A stretch of 8,283 bases of DNA from an uncultured Porphyromonadaceae bacterium (GTDB taxonomy: Bacteria > Bacteroidota > Bacteroidia > Bacteroidales > Muribaculaceae), in the NCBI GenBank assembly GCA_900548875.1, contig URMA01000113.1, forward strand, positions 1 through 8,283. The letters run 5' to 3'. A program made the position numbers and the translations under genes. This document shows, one piece after another, positions 1-6,134 of the stretch (its first letter is position 1; each line of letters starts with the position of its first letter). The notes below the pieces were generated by a model. That model worked only from the letters and a program-made list of their open reading frames with translations. It ran no database searches and was not told where the DNA came from.

Positions 1-770
1 GGGGCCAGCCGTTCTTCAAGAAAAGCATGGCTGCACTGATGCCAAGCCACCGGCCGACAGACAACATGGAACTGCAAGTCGACCTTCCGCAAGAAGAAGA
101 GTTCGCCTTGTCGAACATGATGCCCTATACGTTCTATAATTTCTGGTTCTTTCCGGAACAATGGATGGAATATTGCGACCGCTTCCTGACTTTTGAGAAG
201 ATTACAGAGGAAGAACGCACCGTGTTCAAAAACATTTTCATGCGACTGGTAAAAACTTCACTTGCCAACACTGGCGGCACTCAATATCTTAGCAAAAATC
301 CGCCGCACACGGGACGTGTCAAGACATTGGTGGAAATGTTCCCGAATGCAAAATTCATTTATCTGAAACGTAATCCGTACACGGTATTTGAAAGCACAAG
401 AAGTTTCTTCACCAATACTATTCAACCACTGAAACTGCAAGACATATCGAACGAACATATTGTCGCCAACATTGTTGAGACCTACAAACGTTTATATGAC
501 CGCTATGAGGCTGACAAAGTGCTCATTCCAGAAGGCAATCTCTACGAAATGAAATTTGAAGATTTCGAGAAAAATGCCTATGAAATGACAAAGGACATCT
601 ATCAGTCACTGCAGATTCCGGGATTCGAAGAAGCCGAAGCCGACATCAAGAAATATCTTGACAAAAAGAAAGGCTACAAAAAGAACAAATACAAGTATGA
701 GGATTCTACCGTAAAAATCGTCGAAGAAAACTGGGGCAAGGCTTTATCCGAATGGGGTTACACATTGTAA
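1..770 (+). CDS. Sulfotransferase family protein, 5'-truncated by the window edge
   Basis: Probable PAPS-dependent sulfotransferase (Sulfotransfer_3-like), moving a sulfate group from PAPS to an unknown acceptor. The frame is open from base 3, so the N-terminus, including the 5'-phosphosulfate-binding loop, lies outside the window; the ATG at 27 is internal. Seen directly: SKNPPHTGR (about 89-97 counted from that ATG), then FPNAKFIYLKRNP, with Arg115 and Ser123 eight residues apart. That is the spacing of the RDPxxxxxS element that binds the 3'-phosphate of PAP in this superfamily. The C-terminus is lysine-rich and ends in a tryptophan-containing tail. No signal peptide or membrane segment is visible in the part present, so it is probably cytoplasmic. 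The gene ends in a bidirectional terminator, so it is the last gene of its unit. Gut Bacteroides carry sulfotransferases beside PAPS-synthesis genes, including a known steroid/cholesterol sulfating enzyme; membership of that group is only a guess. Family is fairly sure, substrate unknown. Confidence 0.8.
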   Translation, partial: GQPFFKKSMAALMPSHRPTDNMELQVDLPQEEEFALSNMMPYTFYNFWFFPEQWMEYCDRFLTFEKITEEERTVFKNIFMRLVKTSLANTGGTQYLSKNPPHTGRVKTLVEMFPNAKFIYLKRNPYTVFESTRSFFTNTIQPLKLQDISNEHIVANIVETYKRLYDRYEADKVLIPEGNLYEMKFEDFEKNAYEMTKDIYQSLQIPGFEEAEADIKKYLDKKKGYKKNKYKYEDSTVKIVEENWGKALSEWGYTL

Positions 771-797
771 AACCGGCAACAGTTCCAAATAACGAAA

Positions 798-836
798 AAA
801 ATGAGCGCGAACGGCATTGCCTTTCGCGCTCATTTT
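798..836. terminator. Bidirectional intrinsic terminator between convergent genes
   Basis: A perfect 14-bp inverted repeat (arms 798-811 and 823-836, sequence AAAATGAGCGCGAA and its complement) encloses an 11-nt loop that itself holds GGC/GCC. The A-run on the left (795-801) and T-run on the right (833-836, then CGTTT) supply U-tracts in both directions. It sits 27 nt after the sulfotransferase stop and just past the stop of the convergent GH9 gene, so it probably ends both transcripts. Confidence 0.88.
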
Positions 837-847
837 CGTTTATCCAC

Positions 848-3349
848 TTAAAAGCCGACCGCATCCGGAATCAAACGGAAGCTATAGCCCTCTTTCTTCA
901 AATAGTCAATCAGCCGACTGAGATATTTGTCGTAGAATTTATCCGTTCTGCTGGCATCCGTTCCAAAATGCAACAACAGGATATGTCCGTTCAAACCTTG
1001 TTTCTTTTCAACCGAAACAATCCTGTCATAAATCGCCTTGCTGCTTTGATAGTAGGACAAGTCAGGTGTTGTATAATCCATATTGCTGCCTGTCCCAGGC
1101 GTGTAGTTCACCAACAAAAGGCCCATTTTCTGCGCCCAAGAAGCAACTTCCGCATTATATTCCTCAAACGGAGGCATAAGGCAGGGAGATGTTTCCGGAG
1201 TCAGTCCGTATTTCGCCATCACTTTAAAACAATGTTTTATATCATCGGAGAATTCCTTTTGGCTAATCAGCGTTGAATCCGGATTTTTCCAATCAATATA
1301 ATGCAGATGTCCGTAGCTGTGACCACCCACATAATAGCCGCGTCGCACCAGTTCTTCTACTATCGGCCCATTGTTTTCAAAAAAATAGCCGGTAAAAAAG
1401 AAATTGGCAGGAATATCATATTTCTTCAACAAACGCAATACCTTTTCTGCCCCTTCACAATCCTTGTGTGCGGTAAACACCAACGAAATTTCTTTCCGCT
1501 CCACATCGGTTCGGACAATACCGCCATTTGAATAGATATTGGCATCCTTTTCCAAGCCGGCCTGCCGCATGCCTTCGCTTTGCAACGAGGAAAGAAAATA
1601 AGTCATACTTGCCGTACCGTCCATCGTCGGCTCGTTTGTCGAATAATCGCCGATAGCATCATGATAAACCAGATCATCCGGCTGGAACTGCTCATAATTG
1701 TCAGACGGCAACCAAGGCAAACCCGTCAGATTCACACCTCTCAAACTATTGAAAATATTTGAATACACCGGACCGTCGACCAACCCACCGGTTGCATTTC
1801 CCATCCGCTCCTGCACATAGGCCGAGTGAGGCTGTGCCGGATAATCGCCGGAATACGGAAGTTCAACAACCATACTTGTACCCCACGGATTACAGCCAAA
1901 CAGCCAGTCGCGCAATGCTGCCTCCATTTCCACATAAGTGGAATCGCCGGTTGCTTCCCGATAGAGCATACATTGGGTGACCATCGCCGTAGTCAAATTA
2001 TTGGAACACCAAATAGCCGGAATACCGAACAAATATGGATTCTTGACAGCCTTTTGATAGGTTCTGTCAATGCCGGAACGTAAGTTCCTCGCAAACTCTT
2101 CCCCCAAACGGCGTTCCTTCACATTCGCCAACCGATAGTGACCGACATTCATAAACGGATACCATTGGTAATGCTTTGCACTGTCGGCTCCCATCCAAGG
2201 AGTAACAGGCTCCTGTCGGCCATACTCAACCGCTTCTTTCAAATAGCGAGGATTGCCGGTCATACGATACAGTTCGGCAGCTCCCAATTCCATATCGTCC
2301 ACCCAGTTCACTTCCTCATATATATAATTGGAAACAACGGAAGCCGTTTGACAAACACCGGGCTTTTTTACTCCTTCTTCATAAGCATCCAATGCCTTTT
2401 TCCCAATCTTTTCTGCAAATTCGGGATAAAAATCCTTTAATATTTTTGCTCCCAGAGCAAAAGATGAAGCGAACTTGCCGGCAGTGCTTGCCACGCCTGT
2501 GGTGGCATTCATAAACTTGCCGCGTTGCTGCGGCTCTCCTGAACAGAAATATACAGGACGTCCCAGTCCCGGACCATATCCGTAGTCGACCTTGTCAGTA
2601 ACCGGAGAACGGAAAGACGCATGGTCGCGGTCGTCCGCTATCTGATTATAGAGTTCGCCCTTTTCGGGGTTCATTCTGTCAAGCCAGTCAAGACCCCACT
2701 TGATTTCATCGACAATATCGGGAATACCGTTAGCACCTTTATTCCCATTAGCATCATAATAATCGCCAAATGCTCCGGGATTTGCCTCGTAAGCCAACAT
2801 CATCTGATACATGGCATTGGCCGATGTTGTCGTATACTGCAAATAATCGCCGGCATCATGCCAACCTCCTCTGACGTCAATATGCTGTCCGCTTTTAGTC
2901 GGATGGTATTCTATGTAACCGTCATGCTGATGACAGGTATCTTTCAAAAATGGATTATATCCGCAACGTTGCTGACGCATGTAGTGCAATACAAAATCAG
3001 CTGTCCCGTTATAAACATTCGTATTAATCGGAAATACAGGAGAAACGGCTTCACCGGCCTTCAGATAATAACTTCCGCTTTTCTGGAATTTGGAAAAGTC
3101 AAGCCGATATGAACTGTTCATTTTTCCATATTTACCGGTATTCCGTATCGTACTCAAATGGGCTTCCGTCTTGCCCGTGACCGCGTTGACCAATTCAAAA
3201 GATGTCAACCGTTGAGGCTCTTCACTGATAAAAACGGCTACTTTCACTGACTGGGGCAAATAACCCAACTGATTGATACGCACCCACTGCCCGGCCGAAA
3301 CCGCGAACGATGCAGCCAAGAGTGTCGCAGCTACAAGAGTTTTCTTCAT
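848..3349 (-). CDS. Secreted GH9 family glycanase with C-terminal NodB-like (polysaccharide deacetylase fold) domain
   Basis: 833-residue exported protein. Residues 1-19 are a type I signal peptide ending VSA, with no lipobox cysteine, so it is probably periplasmic or secreted rather than a lipoprotein. Residues about 22-108 look like the Ig-like CelD_N module. About 115-590 are the GH9 (alpha/alpha)6 catalytic domain: GGWHDAGD (161-168) carries the paired Asp of the catalytic base site, NPWGTSM (487-493) leads to His508, and YHDAIGDYSTNE (562-573) ends in Glu573, the expected catalytic acid. GH9 enzymes cleave beta-1,4-glucans such as cellulose, mixed-linkage glucan or xyloglucan by inversion. 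After a linker, about 618-833 is a NodB-fold domain with HSYGH (677-681) and LLLH (791-794), but its first motif reads VFTAHKD (624-630) and its third LMPPF (724-728), so activity is uncertain. The ATG at 3349 starts directly at the signal peptide. No SusC/SusD or other polysaccharide-utilization gene is adjacent. Transcribed alone, divergent from the membrane protein gene. Exact substrate unknown. Confidence 0.92.
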   Translation of the reverse strand: MKKTLVAATLLAASFAVSAGQWVRINQLGYLPQSVKVAVFISEEPQRLTSFELVNAVTGKTEAHLSTIRNTGKYGKMNSSYRLDFSKFQKSGSYYLKAGEAVSPVFPINTNVYNGTADFVLHYMRQQRCGYNPFLKDTCHQHDGYIEYHPTKSGQHIDVRGGWHDAGDYLQYTTTSANAMYQMMLAYEANPGAFGDYYDANGNKGANGIPDIVDEIKWGLDWLDRMNPEKGELYNQIADDRDHASFRSPVTDKVDYGYGPGLGRPVYFCSGEPQQRGKFMNATTGVASTAGKFASSFALGAKILKDFYPEFAEKIGKKALDAYEEGVKKPGVCQTASVVSNYIYEEVNWVDDMELGAAELYRMTGNPRYLKEAVEYGRQEPVTPWMGADSAKHYQWYPFMNVGHYRLANVKERRLGEEFARNLRSGIDRTYQKAVKNPYLFGIPAIWCSNNLTTAMVTQCMLYREATGDSTYVEMEAALRDWLFGCNPWGTSMVVELPYSGDYPAQPHSAYVQERMGNATGGLVDGPVYSNIFNSLRGVNLTGLPWLPSDNYEQFQPDDLVYHDAIGDYSTNEPTMDGTASMTYFLSSLQSEGMRQAGLEKDANIYSNGGIVRTDVERKEISLVFTAHKDCEGAEKVLRLLKKYDIPANFFFTGYFFENNGPIVEELVRRGYYVGGHSYGHLHYIDWKNPDSTLISQKEFSDDIKHCFKVMAKYGLTPETSPCLMPPFEEYNAEVASWAQKMGLLLVNYTPGTGSNMDYTTPDLSYYQSSKAIYDRIVSVEKKQGLNGHILLLHFGTDASRTDKFYDKYLSRLIDYLKKEGYSFRLIPDAVGF

Positions 3350-3432
3350 TAACTTAGATATATGGTTAGATTTGTAAAAATATGGACATTCTTTCCACGC
3401 AATAGAAAAGCGTCCGGATTGATTTAGTTGTT

Positions 3433-3440
3433 CAAAGTTA
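3433..3440 (-). promoter_or_regulatory. Putative -7 box of the GH9 gene promoter
   Basis: Read on the minus strand this is TAACTTTG, an exact match to the Bacteroides -7 consensus TAnnTTTG, about 84 nt upstream of the GH9 start codon and predicting a leader of roughly 78 nt. No good TTTG -33 box is found 19-21 bp further upstream. That spacing falls on an inverted repeat (3458-3477), so the promoter may be weak or need an activator. Confidence 0.55.
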
Positions 3441-3457
3441 CAGAATAATCAACTTTA

Positions 3458-3477
3458 TTTCTAATTTTCCTTAGAAA
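3458..3477. promoter_or_regulatory. Inverted repeat TTTCTAA-N6-TTAGAAA between divergent promoters
   Basis: A perfect 7-bp dyad (3458-3464 and 3471-3477) with a 6-nt spacer. It lies over the expected -33 region of the GH9 promoter and directly upstream of the -33 box of the opposite promoter at 3480. The position suits a dimeric regulator, but an AT-rich chance dyad is possible. Confidence 0.4.
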
Positions 3478-3479
3478 AA

Positions 3480-3511
3480 TTTGGTTTATAACATAAACTT
3501 GTTTATATTTG
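3480..3511 (+). promoter_or_regulatory. Bacteroides sigma-ABfr promoter for the membrane protein/regulator pair
   Basis: TTTG at 3480-3483 is followed after exactly 20 bp by TATATTTG at 3504-3511. Both match the Bacteroides -33 and -7 boxes, with optimal spacing. Transcription should start near 3515-3518, giving a leader of about 65 nt before the ATG at 3583. A palindromic operator candidate fills the spacer between the two boxes. Confidence 0.8.
3484..3507. promoter_or_regulatory. Operator candidate O1: overlapping GTTTATA palindromes inside the promoter
   Basis: GTTTATAACATAAAC (3484-3498) is a 6+3+6 palindrome, and ATAAACTTGTTTAT (3493-3506) is a second palindrome sharing its half-site. 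Three half-sites therefore lie between the -33 and -7 boxes, and the last overlaps the -7 box. A protein bound here would be expected to block RNA polymerase. The adjacent winged-helix regulator (4194-4475) is the obvious candidate, by inference only. Confidence 0.65.
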
Positions 3512-3512
3512 C

Positions 3513-3540
3513 ATATCCATCTCAAGGTGGATATATTTTT
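3513..3540 (+). promoter_or_regulatory. Leader hairpin followed by a U-run, possible attenuator
   Basis: ATATCCATC (3513-3521) can pair with GGTGGATAT (3526-3534), with one G-T wobble and a TCAA loop, followed by ATTTTT. It begins at about the predicted transcription start. The stem is AT-rich, so it would be a weak terminator; it may instead be a 5' stabilizing hairpin or a further protein-binding dyad. Confidence 0.4.
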
Positions 3541-3549
3541 ACGGATATA

Positions 3550-3564
3550 GTTTATATTATAAAC
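3550..3564. promoter_or_regulatory. Operator candidate O2: perfect GTTTATA palindrome in the leader
   Basis: GTTTATATTATAAAC is a perfect 7+1+7 palindrome located 18 nt before the start codon at 3583. Its centre (3557) is 66 bp, about 6.3 helical turns, from the centre of O1 (3491). The region 3549-3570 is the reverse complement of 3478-3499 with a single mismatch, so the two sites are clear copies of each other. Confidence 0.65.
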
Positions 3565-3582
3565 CAAATTACGAATCAAACT

Positions 3583-4206
3583 ATGGAAACAAAACAATTC
3601 AATGAAAAAGAGAGTTTGGCACTTATTACGGCAATGATCCAAACTACAAAAACACAATTGGGCAAAGGCTCTGGAAACCAATTCCTCATATTCGGTAGCT
3701 GTGCCGTTGTACTTGCAATTATCACCTACATTTTAATTGACGCAACGCAAAGTCCTATGTGGAATGCCCTATGGTTTCTTATGTTCACACCCGGAATTAT
3801 CCTCTCGATGAAAAAGGGGAAACCGATAGTCATCACCTACACTGACAGAATGATTTGCGATACATGGAAAGTTGTCGGCTCATTGTTCCTACTCACAGTC
3901 ATTCTCATTTTTGCCATCGGATATCTGCTCCTTGGCATTTGCACCTTTACAATCATGATGCCTCTTTCCATCATTTATGCCGCAATCGGCACTTCGGTTA
4001 CAGGAATCGTAATTAAAGATAAATATTTGACAATCTGTCCACTGCTCGGTTTTATTTTTTCCATCTATATGCTGATGAATATGATAATTTCCGATGTTGC
4101 ATTTCCTAATTTCTGGAATTTATTATGCGGAATTTCTTTTCTAATCATGATGGTAATTCCAGGTATACTGCTCAATAAAAAATCCGAAAAAGTATGCAAG
4201 AATTAG
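3583..4206 (+). CDS. Six-helix inner-membrane protein paired with a winged-helix regulator
   Basis: 207-residue integral membrane protein of unknown function. A soluble N-terminus of about 30 residues (ESLALITAMIQTTKTQLGKG) precedes about six hydrophobic segments, near 33-53, 58-76, 97-116, 119-144, 149-170 and 178-198, and a short basic tail. I chose the ATG at 3583. A longer reading from TTG at 3481 would start inside the promoter and translate the operator region, so it is rejected. The pattern of an N-terminal MIQ-T/K-rich helix, a GNQFL-like entry to the first membrane segment and an immediately following small winged-helix protein recurs in Bacteroidetes as I recall it. No transporter or enzyme motif is visible. 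The 3' end overlaps the regulator gene by 13 nt, implying translational coupling and joint function, perhaps membrane sensing or sequestration of the regulator. That role is inference only. Confidence 0.82.
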   Translation: METKQFNEKESLALITAMIQTTKTQLGKGSGNQFLIFGSCAVVLAIITYILIDATQSPMWNALWFLMFTPGIILSMKKGKPIVITYTDRMICDTWKVVGSLFLLTVILIFAIGYLLLGICTFTIMMPLSIIYAAIGTSVTGIVIKDKYLTICPLLGFIFSIYMLMNMIISDVAFPNFWNLLCGISFLIMMVIPGILLNKKSEKVCKN

Positions 4207-4475
4207 ATCCACTGCTCCACTCTCAACTTCGTCTGGCCATCATTTCCATACTGATGTCAGTAGATGAAGCCGACTTTGTCTACTTAAAAGAAAAAACAGA
4301 AGCGACAGCCGGCAACCTTAGTGTTCAGATTGACAAACTGTCAAATGCCGGATATATTCAAGTGAAAAAAGAGTTTGTCGGTAAGAAGACACGCACCTCC
4401 TGCCGCATGACAGATTTAGGAAGAGAAGCTTTTGAAAAATATGTCGACGCTTTAAAAAGTTATATCAATATCTGA
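4194..4475 (+). CDS. Winged-helix transcriptional regulator (HTH_34/ArsR-MarR-like)
   Basis: 93-residue cytoplasmic DNA-binding protein. LDPLLHSQLRLAIISILM (about 3-20) is the first helix typical of the HTH_34 winged-helix family (PF13601). VYLKEKTEATAGNLSVQIDKLSNAGYIQVKKEF (about 29-61) holds the helix-turn-helix and recognition helix, and KTRTSCRMTDLGREAFEKYVDAL (about 65-87) is the beta wing plus the dimerization helix. It is a single domain with no ligand-binding or metal-binding cysteine cluster. The start ATG at 4194 lies inside the end of the upstream membrane protein gene (13-nt overlap), which implies coupled expression. It is probably a dimer that recognizes a palindrome; the GTTTATA sites flanking the promoter of its own unit are the natural candidates, making it an autorepressor by inference. 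It is followed by a strong terminator. Confidence 0.88.
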   Translation: MQELDPLLHSQLRLAIISILMSVDEADFVYLKEKTEATAGNLSVQIDKLSNAGYIQVKKEFVGKKTRTSCRMTDLGREAFEKYVDALKSYINI

Positions 4476-4481
4476 ATAAAC

Positions 4482-4534
4482 GAGTCCCGCCGGCTCTCAT
4501 AAATCGTAGAGCAAACGGGACTCAATTGTTTTTT
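4482..4534. terminator. Two-tier hairpin terminator between regulator and rpe
   Basis: GAGTCCCG (4482-4489) pairs with CGGGACTC (4516-4523), and an inner GCTCT (4493-4497) pairs with AGAGC (4508-4512). A T-run follows at 4529-4534. It ends the regulator unit and, lying just past the rpe stop at 4548, probably also ends the convergent dedA-rpe transcript, where TTTATT follows the stem on the minus strand. Confidence 0.88.
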
Positions 4535-4547
4535 ATTTCTGCTAATC

Positions 4548-5192
4548 TTACAGATTTTTCAAGATGGAAATATTTTTCAACGGGTCTTCCGCCTTAAACA
4601 CATAATTGCCGGCCACCACAATGTCGGCGCCTGCTTCTTTAAGCAATCGGCCAGTTTCTTCATTAACCCCGCCATCGACCTCAATCAAGGCATTAGAACC
4701 ACTTTTTTGAATCATTTCTTTCAGCTGGCGAACTTTCTTGACAGCGTTGCCAATAAATTTCTGACCACCAAAACCGGGATTAACCGACATAATCAGAACC
4801 ATATCCACATCGCAAACGATATCTTCCAATACGGAAACAGGAGTTGCCGGATTAATTGTCACACCGGCCTTCATTCCGGCTTCCTTAATCTGCTGAATGA
4901 CACGTGACAAGTGCAGACAAGCTTCGTAGTGCACATTCATATACTCTGCGCCGATACCCTTGACTTCCTTGATAAATTTTTGCGGTTCAACAATCATCAA
5001 ATGCACATCCAGAGGCTTCGTGCAAACCTTTTTCAGATTCTGAATAACCGGGAATCCAAACGAGATATTCGGTACAAACACCCCGTCCATAATATCCAAG
5101 TGAAGGAAATCGGCCTCACTGCGATTTATCATTTCTATATCCTTCGTCAGATTCAAAAAATCTGCCGACAGTAGCGATGGAGAAACTAACAT
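4548..5192 (-). CDS. rpe: Ribulose-phosphate 3-epimerase
   Basis: 214-residue cytoplasmic TIM-barrel enzyme that interconverts D-ribulose 5-phosphate and D-xylulose 5-phosphate in the non-oxidative pentose phosphate pathway. Full family length. Seen: SPSLLSADF (4-12), LHLDIMDGVFVPN (30-42) with His31 and Asp33, DVHLMI (62-67) with His64, NPGFGGQ (138-144) and EVDGGVN (171-177) with Asp173. The two His and two Asp are the usual metal ligands, Asp33 and Asp173 being the catalytic acid/base pair. The phosphate-binding end reads VAGNYVF (193-199), with Asn where many homologues have Ser or Thr. It follows dedA on the same strand with a 23-nt gap and is probably co-transcribed. No separate promoter is evident in the gap. 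Confidence 0.97.
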   Translation of the reverse strand: MLVSPSLLSADFLNLTKDIEMINRSEADFLHLDIMDGVFVPNISFGFPVIQNLKKVCTKPLDVHLMIVEPQKFIKEVKGIGAEYMNVHYEACLHLSRVIQQIKEAGMKAGVTINPATPVSVLEDIVCDVDMVLIMSVNPGFGGQKFIGNAVKKVRQLKEMIQKSGSNALIEVDGGVNEETGRLLKEAGADIVVAGNYVFKAEDPLKNISILKNL

Positions 5193-5215
5193 TTTGCCAA
5201 TATTTTAGAAAGTGA

Positions 5216-5851
5216 TTACTTTTTTTTCTTGAATGCGTTGTAAATAATAAACAGCACTACAATAACACCTATTCCGTAACCGCCGTATGTCAGGTATTGG
5301 TTATAGTGCTCAATCTGTGCATACAACTGGTCCTTTGGAATAAACGTACTTAACCAATAGCCCAAACTTGCCAACACGATATTCCACACGCCGGCACCCA
5401 AGGATGTAAACAACACGAATTTAGCCAAATTCATACGAGCTAATCCGGCAGGAATGGAGATAAGCTGACGGACAGCAGGAATCAGACGGCCGATAAACGT
5501 AGAGATAGCCCCATGTTTGTCAAAATATTGTTCAGCCTTTTCCACTTTAGCTTCATCAATCAAACACATATGGCCAAAACGACTGTTTGCAAATTTATAA
5601 ACCAGCGGACGGCCAATCCAAACTGAAAGATAGTAGTTCACCAATGCCCCTATCAAAGCACCAAGCGTAGCAAAAACTACAACCAGATAAATGTTCAGAT
5701 TCGATCCTTCCGTACTGGCAAAGTAGGCAGCCGGAGGAACAACCACTTCAGAAGGGAACGGAATAAATGAACTCTCGATAGCCATCAACACTGTAATCCA
5801 AAAATAATTCAAATGGGCTTCCACCCACAAAAACAACTCTGTAATTTCCAT
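5216..5851 (-). CDS. DedA family membrane protein
   Basis: 211-residue inner-membrane protein of the DedA (SNARE-associated/VTT) family. Members are implicated in flipping undecaprenyl phosphate and other lipids and in proton-motive-force-dependent membrane homeostasis. Seen: ESSFIPFPSEVVVPPAAY (26-43), the family's re-entrant region with Glu26 and Glu35; a glycine-rich membrane segment ending near WIG (78-80); FIGRLIPAVRQLISIPAGLARM (119-140), with Arg122 and Arg128 spaced six apart as the essential arginines of the family; and two C-terminal membrane helices (about 141-170 and 188-206) ending in a KKKK tail. No signal peptide. First gene of a probable two-gene unit with rpe. The ATG at 5851 fits the promoter at 5916-5947, giving a leader of about 58 nt. 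Which lipid it moves in this organism cannot be read from the sequence. Confidence 0.93.
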   Translation of the reverse strand: MEITELFLWVEAHLNYFWITVLMAIESSFIPFPSEVVVPPAAYFASTEGSNLNIYLVVVFATLGALIGALVNYYLSVWIGRPLVYKFANSRFGHMCLIDEAKVEKAEQYFDKHGAISTFIGRLIPAVRQLISIPAGLARMNLAKFVLFTSLGAGVWNIVLASLGYWLSTFIPKDQLYAQIEHYNQYLTYGGYGIGVIVVLFIIYNAFKKKK

Positions 5852-5912
5852 TCTTATAATCTAATGTTACGATTTAAATTCATGTAATTTTCTGCTCTTT
5901 ACGGCAATACCG

Positions 5913-6011
5913 ATGCAAAGATAATGCAAGGTGAGCGCAGAGACAAATGAAAAACGCAAGTTTTTCTATTTTGACTATGCCGAACCGCAGCTTATCTTAT
6001 GCAAAGATAAT
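5913..6011. repeat. About 100-bp dyad-rich repeat carrying the dedA promoter
   Basis: The 13-mer ATGCAAAGATAAT occurs at 5913-5925 and again at 5999-6011. AAGATAA at 5918-5924 also pairs with TTATCTT at 5992-5998, closing an overall fold. In the centre GAAAAAC (5949-5955) and GTTTTTC (5960-5966) form a perfect 7-bp stem with a GCAA loop, extendable by AAAT/ATTT across one bulge. The phrase around CTATGCCGAACCGCAGC resembles a family of intergenic repeats I recall from Bacteroides genomes; that is memory, not a search result. It lies at the last core-like position before the GC-rich element. Confidence 0.6.
5916..5947 (-). promoter_or_regulatory. Bacteroides promoter of the dedA-rpe unit
   Basis: On the minus strand TTTG (5947-5944) is followed after exactly 20 bp by TATCTTTG (5923-5916). 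Both match the Bacteroides -33/-7 consensus with optimal spacing. The predicted start near 5910 lies about 58 nt before the dedA ATG. The promoter lies within the repeat at 5913-6011. A second TATCTTTG (6009-6002), whose nearest TTTG is about 23 bp away, may be a weaker upstream promoter. Confidence 0.8.
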
Positions 6012-6134
6012 ATAAAAAAGTGAGATACTGAGCAAATCACGGAAAAATGATTGAAAGTTAATGGTTTATGAGATTTTGACGATTTTGGCGAGTGCCAAAT
6101 AAAACCGCCAGAAAGCCAACTTGAACCGGAATTG

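Noticed and set aside
752..3112. Several plus-strand open frames of 60-174 codons opposite the GH9 gene
   Set aside because: All are antisense to a gene with signal peptide and catalytic motifs; none has a recognisable domain.
3481..3582. TTG-initiated 34-residue extension of the membrane protein
   Set aside because: It would start before the -7 box and translate the operators; the ATG at 3583 follows a normal leader.
4707..5174. Plus-strand open frames opposite rpe
   Set aside because: Shadows of a certain enzyme gene.
5999..6011. Second copy of ATGCAAAGATAAT as the target-site duplication of an 86-bp insertion
   Set aside because: The copies also match the Bacteroides -7 box plus start context and belong to the overall fold, so a repeat with promoter function explains them as well; no transposon ends are visible.
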